From contig JAACWB010000009.1 in the NCBI GenBank assembly GCA_009992215.1, positions 354-50,987 of the forward strand: DNA of 50,634 nt. The letters run 5' to 3'. The notes under the pieces are model-generated. The model had not been told where the DNA came from. It saw only the letters and a list, made by a program, of their open reading frames with translations, and did no database searches. The position numbers and the translations under genes were made by a program. The stretch comes from an archaeon. GTDB lineage: Archaea > Nanobdellota > Nanobdellia > Pacearchaeales > GW2011-AR1. Each line of letters opens with the position of its first letter. Within the stretch, counting starts at the first letter, position 1. Below are positions 44,773 through 50,634 of this stretch, one piece after another.

Positions 44773-47427
44773 ATGGGAGAAGAAAAAGAGGCTACTTATG
44801 TTCCTGAAGGAAGTGATAAGTTTTTTTCTTTATACCTTGGAGAACCAGGGTTTGGAACTTTAGTTTATGATGAACGTTCTATGAAAGGTCTTGCACTTGG
44901 ATTAAAAGTAAACGGTCTTGCAAAAAAAGTTCAAGATGTTTTTATCGTTGGTGGAACAATTCCATTTATTCCTCCCTATACATCTAAAGGGAAAGGTTTA
45001 ACTGATTATCAAAATATTTTAGGTAAAATTAAAGTTAATGAAAATGAACCTCCTAATATGTCTGATCAACTTCTTAAAGAAAGATTAAAAACAGAATATG
45101 AAAAGCAATATTTTGAGAAACATATTAGTAATTCAAAGGAAAGAAAAATTGAAAGTTTGGAAGATGCATTTAAAGTTACGGAAAGTCAATTAAAAATTTT
45201 AGGAAAAGTTTTACCAAATACAACTCCAATTAGAATTAAAGCAGGAGAAGAAGACATTCGAAATATTATGGATATTAGAATGACAAAAATCAAAAAAGCT
45301 AATGAAGTTAAAGTTGAACAATTACAAAGATTATATAATCAATATCACGTAGAGCTTAGAAAAAATAAAGAAGATTTAATGGATTCTCATATTAACAAAT
45401 ATTGTTTTAATAAAATTTTAGAAGACAAAAATTTACAGAAAAAAGATGAAAAGATTGAAGATTATCAAAAAAGACTTAAGAAAAGACTTAGAGTTCCAAT
45501 TAGTAAAATAATTTATAATTATGATAAATTTATTTCTGGAGAAGAAAGAAGCAAGATTATTGAGGAAACAGTAAAAAAATTATCTTGGGTTGAAACAAGA
45601 GATTCTATATCTACAAAAGAATATTATAAAAAATTTGAGAAAAATTTTGAAAAATTAAAAGAAGAGAAAAAAAATATCGAAGGGAAATTTAAAACAATTG
45701 ATAGAAATATTAATTGGTGGGAAATTTTAAACAGTAGAAAATCTATTTCTTCATTCATTAACCAAATTCCAATTACTCCAGGGGAATCTCAACTTTATTG
45801 GGCAAGTGCAAAAGAAGAATATTCTAAAATGTTTGGAGGAATAAAACTTTCTCAACCTCTTTATTTTCACGTTACTGGTAGAAAAGAACTTGATACAGGA
45901 AAAGAAGTTTTTGTTGATCCTGAAACAGGTAAAAAATATTATGTTGATAGAAAAGACATACAAAGTAATGGAAAAACTATTTCACTTATTCATAATATAA
46001 AAGAAATAAATTCTGATGCTACTGGTGCCCGAGGAGTGAAAGAAGCAAAGAATTTGATAAATGGATATAATGTTCTGATGAATAAATTTAAAGAAGGAAA
46101 AGAAAATCCTGACATCTTATTAACTGCACACGATGCAGGAGGATTTAGAGTTCAGCCTTGGTTTAAGAAAACTGAAAAAGACTTAGAAGGTGTTTTTGTT
46201 GCTGACCAAGATATTTCTTATTTAGTTAGTCTCCCAACTTTTCAATCTGTTGAAAAATTAAATTGGGCAGTTAATCATAACATCTCAACTAATCACACAA
46301 AAAGATTTGAACAAGGTCCATTTGGTTCTGCTGCAATTATGCATACAGAAGGAGAGATGGGGGAGAATCGATTTAAAGTTTGGGGAAATCAAACTTTGAT
46401 TAAATGGGGTAATGCCTATGAAGCAATTGAAGTTTACAAAGAAGCACTCAAGGACGAGAATATTTCAAAAGAAGACAAAAAAAATTTGAGAAATTCAATA
46501 AAAGAAAATGAAGAAAAAGCAAGAATCAAAATGAAAAAAATTGAAACTGCAGGAGATATTCACCAAGGTCATGCTGCAAATAAATATCGTTATTCCGGAG
46601 ATCAACTTCTTGAAGCCATGTTTGAATATCAAATGAGAACAGGTTTGCCTTATATGGCTGTTTGGGATGAAGGGATTCATGGGGTTCAAACAAGATATGG
46701 TGCCGCATCAGATTATCAAGCAGATATTCCTCCAATATTTAAGAAAAAAATGGAACAACTAGAAAAGAGAGATGATTTAACATATCAAGAAAAATTTAAT
46801 GAATTATTTAAGGAATCCATGAAAAATTTGAGAGCAATTCCAGTATTTAATGATTCTATACAAAATTTATATAAAAAAGTAACATTAGGCGAATACGGTA
46901 TGAAAATTATTGAAAATGGAGGAGTGCTTGTAGATGTTAGTGGAAACCATAGTAATAAATCAAGACCTTTTTCAGATGAAGCTATTGATTTTTCCTTACA
47001 ATTTCCTTTGAAATATAGAGAAAATGGATTAATAATTCCTGTGAATGGTTTAGCAAACGATGTTGGTGCAGGACATGTTGATTTGAAAGATGGTAAAATA
47101 CTTTATGTCTCACATAAATTCCAAAGAGGACAAGATGAAATTTATGGAATAATGACTCATTTGAGAAAAATGAATAATGATGCAGATATTGTTTTTGGAG
47201 GAGATGCTCATCAGCCAGGAATTGGTTATGCTGACGGACATTTAGTTACACTTCATCCTGGTTTTCAGGCAATGAATAAATTTGTTCAAACTGCCGCTGC
47301 AAAGCCCGCAGGAGTTAGAGGATTCATTAATGTTTTTTATGATCCAACACAAGAAGAAATTTATGAAGCCGAATTTGTCCTTAACAATACTTTAGAAAAA
47401 ATTATTGAAGAAAAAAACATAAGATAA
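44773..47427 (+). CDS. Large protein with C-terminal calcineurin-like metallophosphoesterase domain (putative)
   Basis: AGDIHQGHAAN, DVSGNHSNKS, VFGGDAHQPGIGYADGHLVTLHPG spaced like metallophosphoesterase motifs; ATG at 44773. Confidence 0.6.
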   Translation: MGEEKEATYVPEGSDKFFSLYLGEPGFGTLVYDERSMKGLALGLKVNGLAKKVQDVFIVGGTIPFIPPYTSKGKGLTDYQNILGKIKVNENEPPNMSDQLLKERLKTEYEKQYFEKHISNSKERKIESLEDAFKVTESQLKILGKVLPNTTPIRIKAGEEDIRNIMDIRMTKIKKANEVKVEQLQRLYNQYHVELRKNKEDLMDSHINKYCFNKILEDKNLQKKDEKIEDYQKRLKKRLRVPISKIIYNYDKFISGEERSKIIEETVKKLSWVETRDSISTKEYYKKFEKNFEKLKEEKKNIEGKFKTIDRNINWWEILNSRKSISSFINQIPITPGESQLYWASAKEEYSKMFGGIKLSQPLYFHVTGRKELDTGKEVFVDPETGKKYYVDRKDIQSNGKTISLIHNIKEINSDATGARGVKEAKNLINGYNVLMNKFKEGKENPDILLTAHDAGGFRVQPWFKKTEKDLEGVFVADQDISYLVSLPTFQSVEKLNWAVNHNISTNHTKRFEQGPFGSAAIMHTEGEMGENRFKVWGNQTLIKWGNAYEAIEVYKEALKDENISKEDKKNLRNSIKENEEKARIKMKKIETAGDIHQGHAANKYRYSGDQLLEAMFEYQMRTGLPYMAVWDEGIHGVQTRYGAASDYQADIPPIFKKKMEQLEKRDDLTYQEKFNELFKESMKNLRAIPVFNDSIQNLYKKVTLGEYGMKIIENGGVLVDVSGNHSNKSRPFSDEAIDFSLQFPLKYRENGLIIPVNGLANDVGAGHVDLKDGKILYVSHKFQRGQDEIYGIMTHLRKMNNDADIVFGGDAHQPGIGYADGHLVTLHPGFQAMNKFVQTAAAKPAGVRGFINVFYDPTQEEIYEAEFVLNNTLEKIIEEKNIR

Positions 47428-47507
47428 CTTTATTATTAAATTTTATCCTTCTGTTGTATATAACACAAAACAATTTATCTTAAATAGTTTAAAGCCTTAG
47501 AGAATTG

Positions 47508-48203
47508 ATGGAGAATCCCAGAACTATTGACTTTTTTGGAATTGAATTAGTTGAAAATGAAGCTAAATTATTAAAAGAATTTTATAAAAATAATGATTTC
47601 TTAACAAAAAGAAGAAACAAAAATTTAGAAAAAACAATTAAATCTTTGTTTAAGCGAGAGAGTATTATTGCAAAAGACGGGCAAATTGTTGGAATTGGGA
47701 TGTTAGGGGAAACTTTAGAAAAATTTCCCCCAGAAATTTCTTATTTTGAAAAATTACAAGGAGCTAATTTAGCTGCAAATAAAATTTCTGAGATTCCAAA
47801 GGAATTTTACAAATTAAATCATTTAACTTCTCTTTCTATGAGAGAAAATCCTCTTTCTAGTATACGAGGAATTAGTAAATTGGAAAACTTAGAAATTTTA
47901 AATATGTACTCATGTTATTTTCATTGTTTTTCAAAAGAAATTACTAGATTGGATAAATTGAAAAAAGTTAATTTTGGTTTAAATCCTGGAGAATTTTTAA
48001 TTCCTCCAGAAATATCTAATATGAAATCTCTTGAAGGGATATATTTATTTGAAACTAGATTAAAATCTATTTCAAAAAATATTTTAAAATTAGAAAATCT
48101 AAAAGAAATTGATATACGTCACAAGAATATGGATTATAGGATAATTCCTGTTGTTGATAAATTATTAGAACAAGGCGTTAAAGTCGAATATATATTTGAT
48201 TAA
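47508..48203 (+). CDS. Leucine-rich repeat protein
   Basis: LRR units: LQGANLAANKISEIPKEFYKLNHLTSLSMRENPLSSIRGISKLENLEILNM... Confidence 0.8.
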   Translation: MENPRTIDFFGIELVENEAKLLKEFYKNNDFLTKRRNKNLEKTIKSLFKRESIIAKDGQIVGIGMLGETLEKFPPEISYFEKLQGANLAANKISEIPKEFYKLNHLTSLSMRENPLSSIRGISKLENLEILNMYSCYFHCFSKEITRLDKLKKVNFGLNPGEFLIPPEISNMKSLEGIYLFETRLKSISKNILKLENLKEIDIRHKNMDYRIIPVVDKLLEQGVKVEYIFD

Positions 48204-48205
48204 AT

Positions 48206-48706
48206 TTATTTTTTGAAAAATATTTCTTCAAACATTAAAAGTTTATTTGTTTTAATTCTCCATTCTTTATGATGAACAATGTCTTCAAAAGCTGTTTTGA
48301 ATACTCTTGTTTCCATGTTGTGTTTTTCTTTCATATATTTTTGCATCCAATTTACTTTTCCTTCATTTCTTGATATAGACACTCCTCCCCAATCTTGAGG
48401 TCCTGGTTCAACCCAACCTTCAGGTAGAGTATACCATTCATTAAAAGGATATGATAAGATATTTGGATTATTTCTTAAACCTAAAGAAGTTAATCCATTT
48501 GCATTTACAACTCTGTACCCTACAGGCATTAAAACACCATTAACTAATTCTGTATTTATTTTTGGTACTTTTTTTAAATCTTCTTTAGGAATATAAGGAG
48601 ATAAAATTTCTTTTAGATTATCTAATTCACAAGCAGGAATTTCTAAAGGATTATCAAAACCGTAATAAGTATTTCTATCTGTGGATACTCCATAAAATTT
48701 GACCAT
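48206..48706 (-). CDS. Hypothetical protein
   Basis: 166-aa ORF; no motif recognised. Confidence 0.6.
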   Translation of the reverse strand: MVKFYGVSTDRNTYYGFDNPLEIPACELDNLKEILSPYIPKEDLKKVPKINTELVNGVLMPVGYRVVNANGLTSLGLRNNPNILSYPFNEWYTLPEGWVEPGPQDWGGVSISRNEGKVNWMQKYMKEKHNMETRVFKTAFEDIVHHKEWRIKTNKLLMFEEIFFKK

Positions 48707-48766
48707 AAAAAAGAAATTTCAAAGGAGTATATAAAAATTTATATAATAATTTATTTAGTTTATTTT

Positions 48767-49252
48767 ATGATTGTAAAAATAAATCCCAAAACTATTTCAT
48801 TAGATAAAAAATTTCAAGGAATGTGTAAAAACCCATATTATAATCATCCAAAAGGTTGCCCCTATTATGGAAAAAGAGATATTTGTCCTCCGGGATTACC
48901 TTTGCTTGATGAAATTTTAGATTTTGAAAAAGATATTTATTTGATATACACACCCTTCCGTGTGGGAAAAAAGGCCGAGGAAAATAAAATTAATCATCCT
49001 GATTGGAATTTACGTCAAATATATAATTCAAGACATTGGCAAGGAACTGCAAGAAAAAAACATAAATTAGAGATTGAAGAATTTATAAAAAATCATCCAG
49101 AGATGTATGTTGAAACAAACGCAGAAGCTCATGGAACAAATCTTACAGACTTAATGGAAACACAAGGAATTAAACTAGATTGGCAATGGCCTCCCGAACA
49201 TAACGTTAATAACATTACTTATAGAGTTTCAATTGCAGGGGTTAAAAAATGA
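48767..49252 (+). CDS. Predicted Cys-rich metal-binding protein (DUF2284-like)
   Basis: MCKNPYYNHPKGCPYYGKRDICPPGLPLLDEI. Confidence 0.65.
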   Translation: MIVKINPKTISLDKKFQGMCKNPYYNHPKGCPYYGKRDICPPGLPLLDEILDFEKDIYLIYTPFRVGKKAEENKINHPDWNLRQIYNSRHWQGTARKKHKLEIEEFIKNHPEMYVETNAEAHGTNLTDLMETQGIKLDWQWPPEHNVNNITYRVSIAGVKK

Positions 49253-49452
49253 TTAATTTGCAAACGGTTTATATTTTGATTGCGGGAATGATGGGTGGCC
49301 TTTTTTCTTCTTGGGTTTTAAGATTAAGATAAAATATTTTTCCAATTTTTGAAAAAAAGATTAATAAAAAATTTCATCTTTCATTAAGTTTCATTCTTGA
49401 TACAATTATTGCATTATCAATTACATTACTTATGTATATTTTAATTGATTAA
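49249..49452 (+). pseudogene. Two-TM small ORF interrupted by one in-frame TAA, or a 27-aa TM microprotein ending at 49332
   Basis: MINLQTVYILIAGMMGGLFSSWVLRLR*NIFPIFEKKINKKFHLSLSFILDTIIALSITLLMYILID*; start overlaps upstream stop (ATGA). Confidence 0.4.
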
Positions 49453-49902
49453 TCATCTTCTAAAAAATAACCAACTCTTTTCAGGTTTATTTCCGTAATT
49501 TGTTTTTACTAAACAATATTCCCCATTCAATTTGTTTCCATTTATTTTCACAACAATTGTATCTTTGTTTTTTTCAATTAATTCAAAATCTCCTTTGTCA
49601 TAAATTTCAACTTTTCCAGCACCATAATTTCCCTCGGGAATAACTCCTTTAAAAAAAGCATATTCAATTGGATGATCTTCAGTTTCAATTGCTAAACGTT
49701 TCAATCCTTTTTGTTTTGGTGGCAACTTTGGAATTGCCCAAGATTTCAAAACTCCATTAAATTCTAAACGTAAATCATAGTGAAGATGCGACGCTGAATG
49801 TTTTTGTATACAATAAATATTTTTTTTAGAAATTTCTTTTTTACCTTTAGGTTCAGGAGTTTTTTTGAATTTTCTTTTTTCTTTATATTCCTTTAATGAC
49901 AT
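49453..49902 (-). CDS. Stand-alone LigD-type DNA 3'-phosphoesterase
   Basis: IQKHSASHLHYDLRLEFNGVLKSWAIPKLPP, DHPIEYAFFKGVIPEGNYGAGKVEIYDKG. Confidence 0.9.
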   Translation of the reverse strand: MSLKEYKEKRKFKKTPEPKGKKEISKKNIYCIQKHSASHLHYDLRLEFNGVLKSWAIPKLPPKQKGLKRLAIETEDHPIEYAFFKGVIPEGNYGAGKVEIYDKGDFELIEKNKDTIVVKINGNKLNGEYCLVKTNYGNKPEKSWLFFRR

Positions 49903-49970
49903 CTAAAAAAGAATATTTTTTATTATATTAATTATACTTTTCATCATGGATATTTTTTCTCATAGAAACA

Positions 49971-49980
49971 TTTATAAATA
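49971..49980 (+). promoter_or_regulatory. Putative TATA box of the rRNA transcription unit
   Basis: gaaacaTTTATAAATA, about 310 bp upstream of the 16S start, followed by a hairpin-rich ORF-free leader. Confidence 0.5.
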
Positions 49981-50288
49981 CGATTTTTGTGAAATAAATA
50001 TTAACCAATTTGATTGGTTAGTTCAATATTAACTAAGATGAGTGCCTTAACAACATATAACATTTAAGGTATGATGTATGTAGAAGCAGTCATGTTATTT
50101 TGTTGAACTAATTGATTAAGATTTTTTCTTAATATGATATTAGCTTAATGACATACAGTCATTTGTTGTTTTGATCTATAAAGCCAACCAATAGTAGGAG
50201 TATGTGTGAAGTGATTTGTTATCTTATAAAACAAATTGCGCAATCGAAATTCTTGGATTTTATCCTTATATGAATTTATGAATTGTTT

Positions 50289-50634
50289 AATTCCAGTTGA
50301 TCCTGCTGGCGGCTGCGGCTCTCTGATTTGCGCTTAGACATGCAAGTCTTTAGTTTCTTTGGAAGTTGAAGGCGAACTGCTCAGTAACACGTAGCTAATC
50401 TACCCTTAGGTCGAGGATAACCTCGGGAAACTGAGGCTAATACTCGATAGAGGACATACTCTGGAAGGATTTGTCCTTGAAATTCGAGCCTAAGGATGAG
50501 GCTGCGGCGGATTAGGTTGTTGGCGGGGTAAAGGCCCACCAAGCCATTGATCCGTAAGGGCTCTTAGCGGAGAGGCCCTGAGAGGGAATCTGAGACACTA
50601 TTCCCAGCCCTACGGGGTGCAGCAGTTAGGAATA
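50289..50634 (+). rRNA. 16S rRNA gene, 5' portion (runs off the window)
   Basis: aattccagttgatcctgctggcggc...gacatgcaagtc...ccctacggggtgcagcag conserved SSU segments. Confidence 0.95.

Noticed and set aside
1-50634. CRISPR array, tRNA genes, transposases
   Set aside because: No regularly spaced repeats, no recognisable cloverleaf with TTCRANNY, and no transposase/integrase motifs found by eye; a tRNAscan/CRISPR finder run would be decisive.

Overview
The window looks archaeal: AT-rich, with a gene set consistent with a DPANN lineage (Woese-/Pacearchaeota-like; lineage is inference). Recognised core genes include a partial rtcB, an archaeal CCA-adding enzyme, an Era-like GTPase/DUF2073/Zn-ribbon trio, FttA (aCPSF1), proteasome alpha and beta, Mre11-Rad50, a split 2-oxoacid:ferredoxin oxidoreductase, RNase J, the exosome superoperon (rnp2-psmA-SBDS-rrp4-rrp41-rrp42), rpoK-eno-rpsB, a stand-alone LigD-type 3'-phosphoesterase, and the promoter, leader and 5' end of a 16S rRNA gene at the right edge. 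The most unusual items are: (1) a secreted protein with a Bacteroidetes-type T9SS C-terminal sorting domain and dockerin-like repeats behind an archaeal-style promoter; (2) two loci (after rpoK and after a Cys-rich surface protein) where a gene's 3' tail reappears about 100-130 bp downstream, each with the same 14-mer CTCGAATAAATTCT 14-15 nt after the first stop; (3) a tandem array of four GNAT genes plus a metallopeptidase joined by near-identical junction repeats; (4) two degenerate 7-nt tandem repeat tracts; (5) two hairpin elements sharing a TGTAG-N-CTACA core; (6) small ORFs and orphan proteins in conserved operons. No CRISPR array, tRNA gene or transposase was recognised. All calls are by eye, without database searches.
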